Part shown: one piece after another, positions 12,017 to 25,967 of the stretch | Layout of the letters: the number at the start of each line of letters is the position of its first letter | How positions within the stretch are numbered: the first letter of the stretch is position 1 | Assembly (NCBI GenBank): GCA_024305405.1 | Contig: JAKNDB010000105.1 | Span: 3,409,501 to 3,473,500, forward strand | Source of the DNA: Dirofilaria immitis | Taxonomy: Eukaryota > Nematoda > Chromadorea > Rhabditida > Onchocercidae | DNA: 64,000 nt | Direction of reading: 5' to 3' | Position numbers and translations under genes: made by a program | Notes under the pieces: model-generated | What the model was told of the DNA's origin: nothing | The model's input: only the letters and a program-made list of their open reading frames with translations | Database searches by the model: none

Positions 12017-15000
12017 ATGAATATTCACTGCATGCTCTGGGGTCATAGGGTATCTCGAGTGGTGCCAGATTCGTATTTTCTAAATTATTCCTCTACTAAA
12101 TGTTTAATTTCGTCGGTAATTTTTTCCCATTTATTTCCTTTTTCAGTTCATCCTTTTTCAAGTATTTTACCGTATTGATTATGCAGTTTCACTTTCACTT
12201 CCAGAAGAAGAATTGAATCATTTGAGTTTCATGTCTTTTAAGCAAGGATAAAGAAATTATACGCGATCAAAGTTCATAAACCTTTAATAATGCAAAGGAA
12301 CTGACATAATCAAGTAATTAGGTATTAATTTTCAAAATAAATATCATTTCATACCGGTGGAACAATTTGGCTTTCTCATTAGAATTTGATCATCTTGTTT
12401 GGAAGCCATATTATTGAGTACACTTTGAATATGAAGAAACAAATCCTTTCAATTTATACCCAGCTTTATATAGCATCTCCAGTGCTTGAAATGCAAAATA
12501 TTACAAATTAAAGAAAAAGTTTCTTATCATTCCGTATTGAAATCCAAATAATCATTTTCAGAATGCGTGGGTAGTTTGTCAGTTTGCCAAGGATCTATCT
12601 ACTGAACATTTGTTGGCTATTGGCGATGAAAATGGCTTTATTCATTTCTTAGATGCTCGAGAAAATGCTATATCTAATTGTAAGTTCATTTATTTGGTTG
12701 CAAATGTCTCAAGTGAAATCGATGCATATTTTATCCGAACGATGTTTCTCCTCTTTTGTTTTATTTTTCGTCTTTTCTTTGCTTTTTTTCATGCTTTATT
12801 TCATTTGAATTATATTTTTCTCCTTTTGTTTATTTTTTGTCACTTTTTTATTTTTTTGTGATTCATACTTTATGCTTCGTTGGGTTTTGAAAAATATTGT
12901 TGAAATCAACATTTCATAGATTAAGTAAATTTTCAGAGAAAAAATAAAACGAAAACTTGAATTATTCGATAAAGAAGTTTAAATGTATAAGGCTCAGGCT
13001 ATCCGTTTTCAAAACTTTTCAAATCTTATACACAAACATGAACTATTTTTAGCAATTTCTGCTGATCGAAGTTGCGTAATCGATTTGTCATTTGTTGCAA
13101 ATAGGCCGAACAATTTACTTTCTATATCTGGCCATGCAAAGGTAGCATCATGGGATATTGAACGACAACTTATGTTGCAACAGTTTTTGGGTCACGAAGG
13201 CTCAGTCCGCGCTCTTTCTGTATCCGACGACAATCCTGGTCAGTTTTCCTTAATGATCTTTTCATCTTTTTGGAATCCACAATTTTCTTCACAATAAAAA
13301 TAACTACAAATTGCAGATCTTTTTTGCAACAGGAGCTCGAGATGGAACAATTTGCATATGGGATCGACGAGAACCACAAGCTACTGTTGTGCGTCCCTTC
13401 AATCTCCTAGAAAATACACATCCTTTATTAGCTCCTCAACGTATGCAATCTTTATCGAAGTATGACAGATAACATATGCAAGAAAAAATTCGATAAAAAA
13501 ATAGAGAATTTCTATATCTCGTTTCAGTTTGCATTGCATTTGAAGAAGATCGTTTTTTTTCCATGTTACTGTACCATTATTTAACATAACATGTGATGAG
13601 ATTTGCTTAATAATTGACATTGTAAAATATTTGAAGGTTGAATAATCTTTAATTAGAAAAAATAAATCAAGACCTAGGAGTCGTCTACCCTTATATTACC
13701 TAGTATTTTCATAACTATTTTGGTAATCCCAATTTCTAGGTCCCGTTCATGTTGACTTTATATATCAAAATCTGATTTAATATTTTCAGGTCAATGTATT
13801 GGAACAAAGCGAAGATCACGTACCTCAGTTTCGATGAGTTCAAAGGGAATCACTGCTTTAGTACACTATGGTGGAAACACCCTAATTTCAGCGTCTTCGT
13901 CTTTCAAAACGTAAAGTATTTTATTTTTTTGAGTGGAATTGATGTGTCTCATGTTATGCTAGTTATCCTAATGATTTTATCTATTGGTTTTTGGTGGTTA
14001 CTGATTTAGATAATGAATTTACTGCAGAGGTATTCGCTTTTGGGATCTCCGTTATCGTGGCAAAAGTAGTCCATTTCGCATTCTTGAAGATCCTAGTAGT
14101 ACTTCAGTTCGTGATTTTGGTTTGTTACTTTTCCAAATTTCTTTTATAAATTTTTTAGATAAAAGAATCTTTATTTTAAAAAATTAGCTAGATTCATTCT
14201 ATTTATCTTCGTTCCAATAGAAACGGCAAAAAATTTCGTTCCAAGTTAGTTAAAATCCTTAAGCAATTTTTTAAAACGAAGGATTGGGAATGTGTAATTT
14301 GGATTTTACTCATGCAATCTGAATATTTTATCGAAAGTTTTCGATACTTTTTGTCTTGTTCGGAAGTTCAATAATTATCGTTTTTCAAATAATCTCTCTT
14401 CATTTTCATTATTAAGGTATTGCTTCGATATGCCTTGATCGCTTTAGCTCTTCACTTTTTGTTGCATCCACAGATTCAAAAATTTATCAGTACACCATTC
14501 AGGGATTAAATAACGCACCAGGTGCTTTATCTTTTTAATATTATTGACATTGCTTGCTTTTTCATATATTCAATTTTATTCCTCATCATTAAAATTTTTT
14601 TTTTGATCAAAATTAAAATTTTTGAAAATTTCAGTTGGTATTTTACAAGGAGTTAAACGAACGTCTTTCAACACATATGATTTTAAAATTTCTGCCTCGC
14701 CAACTTCCGATCATGTAATGTTTGGAGGTGGTGATTGTTTCGCTGTTATTTGGGATTTGCAGGTCATTAGTTATTTTATTAGTTTTAATGCATTAGATTT
14801 TTTGGCATGCCAATTCTTTCAATTATTAATTGAACCTATTTTCTTAACCTAAAATGTGCTTTCATTTTGTTATTGCAGGAAAAATATTCCAGTTTTAATA
14901 AAAGCAAAATTAAGTTTTTGCCTTACCCGAAATATACATTAGGTGGTCATCGCTATGAGGTCTGTTTTTCTATTCTTAAATTAGTAAACTGTTTATGAAT

Positions 15001-16667
15001 TCGTAAAATATTGTTTTTATATTCTGATGTATTTTCGTTCATTGTCATTTTTTCCATTTAATATTTAGCGTAATTTCAACAACAGGTAAATGAAGCTTGA
15101 CTTTATGTCATTCAGGTTACTGTTGCGAGATTCAGTAGCAATGGACATTATATTGCCACGATGGATGATTCATATTTAAAAATTTGGAAATGGAGTGCTA
15201 GAAATCCTGAAGACCAGGAATCATCTATCACAGCACATCAGGATCATGTTGAATTATATGAATTGCCTGAAACAGCTGTGGCCGAAATATCGATGTATAT
15301 ACTTCATACTGTTCACTTTGTTTCTCTTCATACTGTCATATAGGAATGCAGTTTATGATAAATCCAATGCAGTTTTTTTCTGCTATTCTTATTTTCATTT
15401 AAATATTCTCTAAGATTTCAAAAATATATTTACAGTTGTGAATTCCGAAGAGTTTATTAACTAACATCTAGCTTCTTTTTTCTTTTGCAGAAAATATAAT
15501 GTTAAAAGTGTACACGTTTTGCAGGAAACAATTAAATGTGTCAGTTTCAACCCCAAAAAATTGCGGAACGGAGTCATTTCAAAAGTCCATTTAAAAGTCC
15601 TCTAAACCGAATTGGTACAGAAACAAAAATGAAAGTGGATCACCAGTGAAGAAAATGTTCAAGTATGGTTTTTTTTCAGTTTATTCTCAGATTGTGGCGC
15701 TTCCAAGGAAGTTTAAAACACTGATTTTTTTCTCAACTTTTTCCTTCCTTTCAAGGATTACTGAGTCGATGTCTCCACCACTGTGTGATTTGACTAACAT
15801 ATCAAGCCATGCTGCTCGAAGACTTGATTTTTCCGGGATCAATGTAAAAATCGAATGCCATGTGCTTTCCATTTCAAGTATGTTCATCAATGTTGGTTGG
15901 TTATTAAAACATTCGAACTTCGAAGAATTTTTAGTTTAGCTAATTTTAATGTGTTTTGTCGACGCTTCTCTACAATATTACAAGTCTTTAAGATATCCAA
16001 CGATGAATTTGCCAGATTTTGTCAAGGAAAGACTTGCTGCATCGAATATGAGTTTAGCTTCTCAAACAACCATCTCAGATAAAGGAAAAAGTCCAGAATT
16101 GATCGGCATTCGCCGAGTTCCGGTCGGTAAGACTTTTGGTATATTAATATGACAATTTTCTACCGAATAGCTAGTAACATAATGAATTAAAATGTATTGA
16201 GAAGATTATTTTTATTTAAATCATATCTGAATCCTACTTTAATTCTAGTGGAACACTAATATTAATTTTATCATTTTTAGAAAATTATTTATTTATTTCA
16301 CATTTGCCTTATTTGACGCATTTCTCAATGTTATCCATTTTATAGACCGTCCAACTGTTCAAATATGATTTCAATGGAGGAACGTGTCGACCGTACATCT
16401 CCTCGTAAAATTCACGTTAAGCAAAGTTTACATAAGTCAAGCGAACGTATTTGTCGGCCATCAGTATCAAAAATGCCAATTAAATTTCGAAATGATTCAC
16501 AAAGCTCAAGACATTTGCAATCTCAGAATTTCTCATTGGATATACGTCAATTGATACCAAAAACGAGGAAAAGAATAGCATACAGCGAACAATCGATCAG
16601 TATTTCAGCAGGATACCGCGAACTTACTAGCTTTATTTTTTTTTGGTGCAGTAATTTAAAATATTAA
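12017..16667 (+). CDS. cdt-2: CDT2/DTL, WD40 substrate receptor of CRL4 ubiquitin ligase
   Basis: CDT2 recruits PCNA-bound CDT1 and similar substrates to CUL4-DDB1 during S phase. Likely exons: 12017-12115 (ATG 12017 or 12032), 12562-12679, about 12992-13236, 13317-13440, 13790-13910, 14028-14119, 14417-14521, 14635-14762, 14879-14959, 15116-15294, 15491-about 15660, 15756-15843, 15985-16126 and about 16347-16667. WD40 blades are visible: AIGDENGFIHFLDARE, ISGHAKVASWDIE, GARDGTICIWDRR, ISASSFKTGIRFWDLR and HYIATMDDSYLKIWKW. The WDRR and WDLR ends are DWD-box type, used to bind DDB1. The C-terminal third is basic and serine-rich with KSPFKSPLNR. Breaks: T6 at 13320-13325 is one T too long; A5 at 15625-15629 and A3 at 16361-16363 each look one A short. 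The junction of exons 2 and 3 is unresolved, with an in-frame TAA just before 12983. Family identity is strong; the C-terminal exons are less certain. Confidence 0.82.
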
Positions 16668-18268
16668 TAATTAATCTTTTTGCAAGATTTTTTTCGATAT
16701 ACGATCTTTGGAAGTGGAACTGAATATCAGTCTTTCAGCGACATTACTTAATCTTTTGGCCAACAAATTGATTCAAGTTTTTCTAAGAGGAAGGCCTGCA
16801 AATATTTATTTGAAGTGAATTATTACTGGGACATTGTCTTGGAACGTCAACTGTAAAAAATACATGAAAAGCTTCAGAAGTTTTTGGTAAAAAGTTTTAG
16901 AGACTTTTCATGTGTTTCATGTGCAAAATTCCATTAAAATCGCTATGTTTTCTACAAGTTCTATCCAAATATTATTTCTTCCAAAGCGGTTTTAGAACAG
17001 TTAATTTTTGCTGTACAATCCACAGAAACTTGATTGCTTAGCATTTTTTTTTCATCGAAGGTTTGTAGAAAAAAATGAATCTATTGGGAATTGCGTCTCC
17101 TGTGGATTCCACTTTTTCTTATTAGTGACTCTCTTCTAGACTCTTATTTTTTCTCATCTTCTAGGATGATATTTTAAAATATAAAGTTAAGTTCGAACTT
17201 CAACTTTAGGTTTTAATTGGATGGATAGTCTGTTTCTCTTTTTTGATTCTCATTTCTTTCCTTCTTTCTTGCGATACATTGTGGCTTATTACTATAAATT
17301 TTGGAGCATTCATGAAATGCAATGGATTTAATATCGTTCCCTGCTAATCTGCTTTGTACACTAAATTTCGAATATAATCGATAAGTCTTCACTTCACTTT
17401 GATACTATTTTCGTTTTTCTTTTACTGAAGTATCATATCCCTTAAAATTTGAGGTGCTTTAGAACTTTCAAAATGAAATATTTCTATAGAACTTGTAATT
17501 GATTACTATTTTAAATAAACACAACGTAATTGATTACTATTTTAAATAAATACAAAGTTTTTCTTTGAAGTATCTCCTGAAACCTATGAGAGATATTGTC
17601 AAAAGTTCTGGCATTACTCTGTTATTTGATATAGGTCTTTAACCGGCGTAATTTATTTTTATGCAGTGATTTTCTAGAAAAATATGTATCAATAACAGGT
17701 ATCGGCGATTGGTCAGGTTATCGATGATATGTATTTCGTTTACTTCGTTGGCAAGAATTTAAAATACAGTTTAAGCGTTTGCATATATATAATAAAATGG
17801 AATAGAAAAATGCTTGTAATTTAGAAAAATGTTTCTGAGCTCGATTTCTGATAAATATAAGCATTATGGGGAATCAGTGGCGCATCGTTTCTTCAAAGTA
17901 TGAAAAAATATGATTATAAAATGCTGAAGAATTGGAAGTTTTAGGGTTCATTTTTGCAATTTTGAAAATCTCAGAACTTCTGTCAAATTTTCCATTGGAA
18001 CTTAATAAGCCTGATTTTTTGATGATGTTGCGAAATAAAATAAATGTTCATAAATTGCTTCAGAATCCAATGATACTTTTACACCAGCATATAATGTACT
18101 CGAAAAACATATTCTAGGTGTATCATAATTATGAGTCATAGGAGGCAGTAGTGAAGATGTTGCGATATGTAAGTTGAGAACAAGTAACACAACATAATGA
18201 GCGGAAGTATTTCGAATGGCAGTACTTATAGAGCTTTTCGTTGGGTAGTTCGCGGCACATTGATGGAT
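16668..18268. other. Convergent intergenic spacer
   Basis: Lies between the 3' ends of CDT2 (+) and the ADAMTS gene (-). It is AT-rich and contains one 31-bp tandem duplication (listed separately). No exon is convincing. Further 3' exons of the ADAMTS gene could hide here, but I saw no thrombospondin or PLAC motif. Confidence 0.4.
17495..17556. repeat. 31-bp tandem duplication
   Basis: Two almost identical units of GTAATTGATTACTATTTTAA followed by ATAAAYACAA lie head to tail, at 17495-17525 and 17526-17556. Simple replication slippage is the likely origin. Confidence 0.85.
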
Positions 18269-21074
18269 TCAAATCGATGCAGTCTGAAATTTATTTTCTT
18301 TTTCAAATAGGGGAAATATTTGTGCTTACCGAGAAGCAAAGAAGATTCGCAGTGCTTATTATAGAAGCGTTATGTGATTTGTAAATTGCTTTAGAGTAAT
18401 TATTTTGAAATGACATTTAATTGCCGCAAGAAATGAACCTACTTTCTTTTCTTTATCACTTGCTATACAATTTCCACCAACACACCACTAAAAGTATGCA
18501 AATTAGAATGTGATGAAGAGTTAGACAGAAAACAAATATTCAAAATTAATTAATCTTAATCTTCGCTAAATTAGAGTTAGGCTTTTCTATCTGTGTTTAT
18601 TGCAATGTAGTGATTTTACATTATGATATGTAAGACATTTTTCGAATGCATTCAGAGAAATTTCTAAGCAATTTTAAATGCCATGATAAATTAATTACTT
18701 TATTCATTAATTTTTTCTATAACACAATTTTATCTGGAAACGAATCATTTTCTTACCCGTTTTTTCAACAATAAAAATTAAAATACTATGAAATACACAC
18801 TTTATCAGGTCCACATTCAGTCCCATCCAATAAAGGTAAATAAAATTTGGTTTCACATGGCTCTGTCTTGCGCAGTTGTCGATTTTTGCACCAAAGTCGT
18901 CGGCATGGATCCTTCGATGAATATTCTTTCCTCTTAATCGAAATAAAATTTGAGGTTCGTCTCGTTGAATATCATTTAGTTAAATTTAGTAGAAAAATAG
19001 AAAATCAACCCTTTTGATTAGGCAAATCATTAGCAGATAATTGGAATTATGATGTGGAAATTACCGGATGGTCGCAATAATAATTATATTACCGTGAGGA
19101 CTACAAAAATTTTTCCTTCTTTCCCTTTCTTTATCTTTACCCAAATGTATCTTATAAATTCTCGTTGAAAAGAAGTCTGAGTTTTAATCCTTAATTTTTT
19201 TTTAAAGACACCAACTTTCATTTGTATACAATAATGGTTTGCTTGCAATTTTCTTTTGAAAAATTAAATTACCATACAAACACTGTAGTGAGGTCCAAAT
19301 GCTATTTTGCACTGGTTTTGTTGGACTAACAATTCGCCGGGCTTACGATGCTTACGTTGCGAAGTGCGTCGCAATCGTCGTTCACGATTCTTTGATCGTA
19401 GTAAGCAGTCAGCTGCACCGTTTCTGCAATTCTTCGAAATTTCTTTTATTTTTTTAAGAACACATCTCAATCTTTTTAGAGGGAGATTTCTATTTTTATC
19501 CATTTAAATTTCAATAAAAAGTACGCAAAAAATGATTGAATTTGTTGAATTGAGCATGGTGAGAATTTGAATGTATTGAAAAATTTTTGTTCATCGTCTG
19601 AGCTTGATAATGCTGCGGACATCAAATAGTTTCTTCTACAATTTTCAGCTGGTCCAACACTGTCATCATGAAATGCACCGAGACTGTAAAAAATTTGAAT
19701 TTTTAAACTAATAAAATTTAGACTTATTCTAGATCCGACAATTTTTTAAAAGATATCGATTAACTTTCAATTAATTAAATTTAACGAAAAAAATTCAGTA
19801 TATGTTATGAATGTATGTATATATACCTGTGAGCCAATTCATGAGCGGCGATTACAGCAGTAGCCATACCACCGATATCCTCGACTACACTTGCTGATTC
19901 GGGAATTCGACACATTACTCCAACATATGCCATTCCTTGGGTACTAGAGTCACCTTTTGAAGATAGTAAATCGATTCTGTTGGAAGGAAGTGAAGTTTTA
20001 TTTAAAATTAAGAGACATTCTAAATTATCAATTCAATTCATTTAAACTTAAAAACATCGAATTTGAATTAGTTCCAAGCATATTAAGCCGTAATTTTTCA
20101 TACTCCACAAACCTTGTCAAAACAATGATATGATTGTGAGCTGGAATCCATTGCGAATATTCAGCGACCCACTTTTGCACATAATTCACAGCATCTAATC
20201 CATCCATTCTAATAGAAAAATATTATTTTCAGTGCATAATTTTGATATATGCACTGATACTTTTCAAAGTGCTGTTCATATATAAACTAATTAGTTGATA
20301 TTACGATTTGCTCAATTCCTGTTTGCATTGTCACGCTTTGTGGAATTTTTTCTTCTTCAACGTCTTATGTGACTAGTTTTTCAGGTAGAAGAAAACAAAA
20401 AATTTTTTACTGTGTTTCATTTTCCAAATTATTCAATTTAGTTTGGTTTAAAAATGGAACAAATGGACAATCATTTTTACGGATTATTGCCATCGTTGAT
20501 GCGAGATTCAAGGTTACCGAGACATTTTCGAATAAACGATTACCATCGTAAATTGAGCGTACCTGTGTTTTATGTCCTGTTAGAAGTGATAAATTTATAG
20601 TTAGCATAAAGATATTACAAAATGATTTTGGAATGATTTTCTACTGCATTTTTGTTTTGATTCCTCAAAATGTTCAATACTCGATATCAGACCATTATCA
20701 TTCTGTTCAATGGTGACTATCCCGTTGTTATGGTTAGAATAATCCTGAGAAATCCTAAGAAACTATAATCAAAATGTAATATCATTAACATTTTCGCTAT
20801 AGATATTATTAATAATCATTATAATCTTACTACTGTATTATTGTTCATATTATGATTATCTAATACCATTTTTTCAATCAATTTAAAGCTTTACCTGCTC
20901 AAAAATAGCATACAAGTAATCGTTTGTAGCAGAAAGTGCCGAATATTCATCGCCACGAACAATTTCCCGGAAATTTGTGTAAACTGAATAATCGGCTACC
21001 ATTAGAATATCAATTTGATATCTGAATGATGAATTATCGTGCTCTACCGTTGGATTACGAGATAATGGCACTTC
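18269..21074 (-). CDS. ADAMTS-family secreted metalloprotease, MIG-17/ADT-3-like
   Basis: A secreted zinc endopeptidase expected to act on extracellular matrix. Exons read: 20895-21074, about 20481-20562, 20113-20208, 19827-19976, 19525-19683, 19273-19423, 18801-18932, 18443-18487, and probably 18269-18283 with the stop. The catalytic domain starts with YQIDILMVADYSVYTNF. The active site HELAHSLGAFHDD (HExxHxxGxxHD) spans the 19827/19683 junction and is followed by the Met-turn NYLMSAALS. The disintegrin-like module follows: QCKIAFGPHYSVC, DPCRRLWCKN, DGTECGPDK, WCVGGNCIAS. No thrombospondin type 1 repeat follows, as in C. elegans MIG-17 and ADT-3. A strongly basic insert (RSKNRERRLRRTSQRKHRK) separates catalytic and disintegrin parts. 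Exons from 20208 down to 18443 join in perfect phase. The prodomain and signal peptide are unresolved; possible 5' exons lie at 21256-21310 and 21482-21553. The 3' end is tentative. Confidence 0.85.
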
Positions 21075-23944
21075 CTGCAAAATGGAATTTATTTTTCTAC
21101 AAGCATTCAAGATAGGAATTTAAAAATATGGGTTTTTTTTGTGGAAATTACGTGGAAAATTATTAACTTCAAAGCAGCGATTTGAGAAAAAGATAAGAAA
21201 AATGTTAATTCGAGTAACAATTTATCATTTTTATTATTTGTTGCAAAAATAAAATACCTTTTAAAGTAATACCAGCCCACTTCATCTTTCGCTGAAAGTG
21301 TACTGCACTCCAAACTAAATCACTTTTTTAGTAGTACATAAATAAATAATGTACAGCCTCGAAGAAAATAGAAAAAAAAACAAAGAATTATTGAAAATTT
21401 CTGATCTTTATATATTTTTCTTTTTGCATACTTTCTGTGATAAAAATAGTTAGATAGAATAATCGATTTTTCAGTTCTTACAGGACGAGCTACTTCATCT
21501 GAAGTATATTTGATGATACGCAAGACTTTTCTTTTATTTTTTGGATGAGACATCCAGTTAATGTCACGAAATTTCTTGATCTAATATCAGTCCCTCAATT
21601 TAGTGATACTGGATATTCACCAATATTTAGCCATAGGATTATGAGAAGGAAATTGAAATAGCAAACGATTATTAATTTATGATTTTTATGTTACATATAT
21701 TCGTAACTAAAACATTACTGCTAACATTAAGCAGTGCTGTAGTCCCAATTCACCTTTAACCCCATTGATTTATTTCGGTAGAAATTTGATTTTTTTTGAA
21801 AAGATTGTAAATCATTTAATTAAATGAATAAAAATTTTTAAAAATGTTCAGTTAGTCAAATACCTGGCATGAAGTAATATAAAAGTATATGTAAGAAATT
21901 ACTGGAAGCGATTCGCATCATTTTTTAGAAATCGTTATGCCTTTCTATTCACGCGATAATAGAAATGGCCATTGATAAATCGTCGTTCTACAGCAGTTCA
22001 TCTTTTCTGCATTCTTTATCATTTTTGGCGTAATCAGACTAAAGTTACAAAATCGAATTAGATCATATGAGTGACATGTATATTATTGTCATCTGTCAAT
22101 ATCTTTTGAAAAAGACTTCTCGGAACAAGCAAATTTTATAGCAGAAAGTAGTAAAGGACTAGCAAGCAATACTTCTGTAGAATGAAATTGCTGTGAACTT
22201 CAGAATTGCAAAAAATGATGAAAGCTAATTGAAAAAACCGATGAGGAAATGTATATCAGAATGATAGCAATGTCAGAGTGACAAGATATTTTAGCATAAA
22301 ATGTAAATGTTTCGTAATTGAGAGTATCACTTGGAGAAAGCGATCAAATTGAAAAAGAAAAATTTAGCATCAGTAGGAAGGGCAGATTCAACAGTAAAAC
22401 AACTACAACGAATCATTACATCAGAAATATACATGTGCTAAAAATTATCTCAAAGATTAATCGTAAGACCCAAGCAACGAGACTCTAAATAATGAAGTTC
22501 TGCGTTCTGTAGATTACGAAAATCCAAAATATTTTATTAATAGTACAGCAAAAATAAAGTTCAAACTAGCAGCAATTTAATTCAATAATTAATAATTAGT
22601 TAAACTCTAGACAAAAGCAAATATTTCTCTTTTAGTTACAATTTAAAACAAATTTCAATTGTTATCATTTTGAATTTCAGATGTATTGCGAATTGGAAAA
22701 TAAACGATCGAATCAAGATGACTTTGCCGGTTTTTCTGCTACTATTATGCGGTATATTCAATATTAAAATTTTTTAATTACTGGCATAATACATTTAATA
22801 ATAAAGAAGGAAAATTTTAAAGAATCTTTAGAAGTTTTTGAGATTTAAAAGATGCTACAAAATTTTCAAATTATAATATCAAAATGGGTTAACTATTATT
22901 GATAGATTAGCATTATCATTTACCAAGTTGTATCAGTGCTTAATTCATAAATGTAATATGTTATCAATTGATTCAAAAAAAATTTTTTTGTACTATTTCA
23001 TATTTAAAATCTCGGATAATTTTTGGATAAAGATTTTAGGAACAGCACAATAATATTTCTCTATTTATATATTTGGTATTCAATTATAGAATATAGTTTT
23101 ATTCTATAATCAATTATAGAATATTGGTTGATAATTAGGAAGATGAAAGTACTAAGCAATGAACACTTTCCACAAGTTCAATTTTGTCATCGAGAATTTA
23201 AAGTCTTAATAAGAAATGAAAATCCATAGAAAAATGATTAACATAATCCTAAAATTATAAACGTTTCTTAACTGTTCGATAATTTGAAACAACTATTTAT
23301 TTTTTACTAAATACTCGGAATCTTGAAATAATGTAATGCGGCAACAACACCCAACAGAGCAGAAGATTTCAATTAAATTTTTATTCTGATGCACGGTTAC
23401 ATATTAAATACTGCAATATTCGGAATGTTTATGTTTGCTTTGGAATTTTTCAGTGATCCATCTAGGAAGTCAAAATAAAGAAGTTCAATACAAAATAGGA
23501 ACGAGGATTATTTTTTCTCTAGAAAATAAATCCAAATAATAGAAATAAGAGTCTTTTGGTTCAAATTAATTTCGAAATATTAGATTATTCATTTACGCAA
23601 GAACAAGCTCCTGATGAATCAATCTTAACATGTTAAATATTTTGAAACCATCAATAAAGAATGGTATTTTAAAGGCCCTACAGCACAATGTTAATGTTTT
23701 CTTTTTTATATCCAAGAACTTACAGTAGCCAATATTTTTGATTTGAATCGTATAGTAGTCAGATATTAGAAAGAAGCCCTGATTCGAAACGTCTTCGACG
23801 AATTTTCAAGGACGAAAACTTATAAACAAACAGTTAACAGCAGAATTGATAATTATCAAAAATAAGCGAAAAAAAAAGAAAATAGATATATTTTTGCTAA
23901 TAAGATAAAGAATTTAATAAATATAATTTAAAAACACAATGAAT

Positions 23945-23990
23945 TGATACTAGAAATATCGAAACAATCAATGATACTAGAAATATCGAA
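23945..23990. repeat. 19-bp direct repeat, period 27
   Basis: TGATACTAGAAATATCGAA occurs at 23945-23963 and again at 23972-23990. Simple local duplication in non-coding DNA. Confidence 0.8.
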
Positions 23991-24752
23991 TAGATTCAGT
24001 TATCGTTACAGATTATTCTTCTTATTTCAGTTATGTTATTTGATCCTTCAAGGTGAAAGATAGCAAATCAATCAAAATAATCGAAATCGAGCACAGTTTG
24101 CATACTATTCCACTCTATCATTTTTCTTCACTTAAGGGAATAAAAATATTATAAAAGTTTGTTCCTTCGAAAGACTTTTAGAATTTCAACTTTCAGTACA
24201 AAAATAAAACGCCATTGCAGAGCCAATGTGTTGTCCTACTAAGAATGATAGCTTTATTATGATTATATATTACATGAGAAATTATCGAAGTGCTTTATAG
24301 CAATGGGATTATATACAATATAGTTACTACTCTTTTCATATTTTGGTTTAATAGTGGAACGAATTAATGATGAAAATATTATTCCACTCCAACCTGTAAC
24401 TATTCGTGAATTGCTACACAGTTTGAAAGAAATTTTTGGCACCGCGTTTTCACTTTCCTCTCAAATATGAATTTTTTTTTTTTTTCAAGATCATTGAGAG
24501 CGTTTTAGACATCATGATTTGGAATGTCTTCGGTAAAGCTAGAAATGGAAATTGTTCTCTGCAATTTCTCGTCTTATTGATATTTAAAATAAAATATAAT
24601 GATAGGATAACTTTTTAACGAATCAATATTTTTATCTTGCAAATACTTGGAAAAAGTTCTGCATTACTATTCATTAAATACATACAATTTTTTTCTTTTT
24701 TGCGACAATTTCTTCTCTTACCTAGAAAGATATGATTTTCTGATTAAATTCC

Positions 24753-24812
24753 ATTTTCCTCAACAAAAAAAAAAACCAAACAGCGATTTTCCTCAACAAA
24801 AAAACAAATAGC
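24753..24812. repeat. Short direct repeat with poly-A
   Basis: ATTTTCCTCAACAAAAAA occurs at 24753 and again at 24786, each followed by an A run of different length and a CAAA-rich tail. Local duplication in non-coding DNA. Confidence 0.75.
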
Positions 24813-25967
24813 AATTTCCCATTATCAGAAAAGGATTTTTGTAAATGAGATGAATACAATGATACAATTGATGCAACATATCATCTTCTAACAGTTTACA
24901 GCAATAATGTTTGATAAATAATCAAAGACAAAACCCACTCTCACGCATGTTCCAAAGAATGATTCATTTGGCAAGCTTATTTGAATGCTTGTTTGCAGAA
25001 AACTTATCAAATGCAAATAGCTTGTAACAACAGTTTTCAATTTCACCACAGCATATTAATCAAGTGCCCGTATCACTAATGATACTCAGACAGGAGCATA
25101 ACTATTTATGAAAATGAATTAAGGATTTCATCATTTAGAAACAAATCTCTACAAAAATATTCATTCCACTCACTCTCGGTAAATATAATTATTATAAACA
25201 ACAATCTGTTACACAAATACATAAGTTATTGAAAAATAATTTTGAATAAAAGACATACCCACCAAACTTCTTATTATCAATCTTCATAAAATTGTTTTTC
25301 AAATTTAATGAAACAATGAATAATTTTCAGCTTAGGGCAGAGAAACAGTCCCAAAATTTTCTTGCATAACAAAAATGAATCATTAAATCAATTCCTTCAA
25401 CACTCAGATGTGCATCATTCTTATAACCAAACAAATAAGTATCGGAGCAAAATGTAAATTTAATTCAATCGTATAATTGCAAAGATAGTCCCAGAATTCG
25501 TAAAGATGAAATATAAATCACTTCGTTCAGCTTAAGTTGCAAAATTCTTAATCAATAGTAGTGATATTTCTTTGTTACAAAAGCTAAATTATTAAAATTA
25601 GGAATTTAACTGATGATTTTTATAAGCAAAGAACATCAAAAAAATAAATTCAGTTATGTTGAATAGCCGTTAACTTTTAGTAAAAGAACATGCTTTTTAA
25701 GGAAAACATGATTGCAAAATAAATTAAAATAATTAAACAACTTGTTAATAAACAGAAAATATAGTGAGCATGTGTATAGATTTATAACCGGTAAAAATGA
25801 TCAGCTTTGAAATAAGACGGACTAATCGGAACGGTAAAATGCATCAAAACCGCCAATACTCGAATTGAAAATTCCTAATTATCATCACAAAAATTCAAAC
25901 ATCACAGATTTCGGAAAAGTCATTAAAAATAAATAATGAATTAATTTTCTCGCAGTTATTACAAAAG

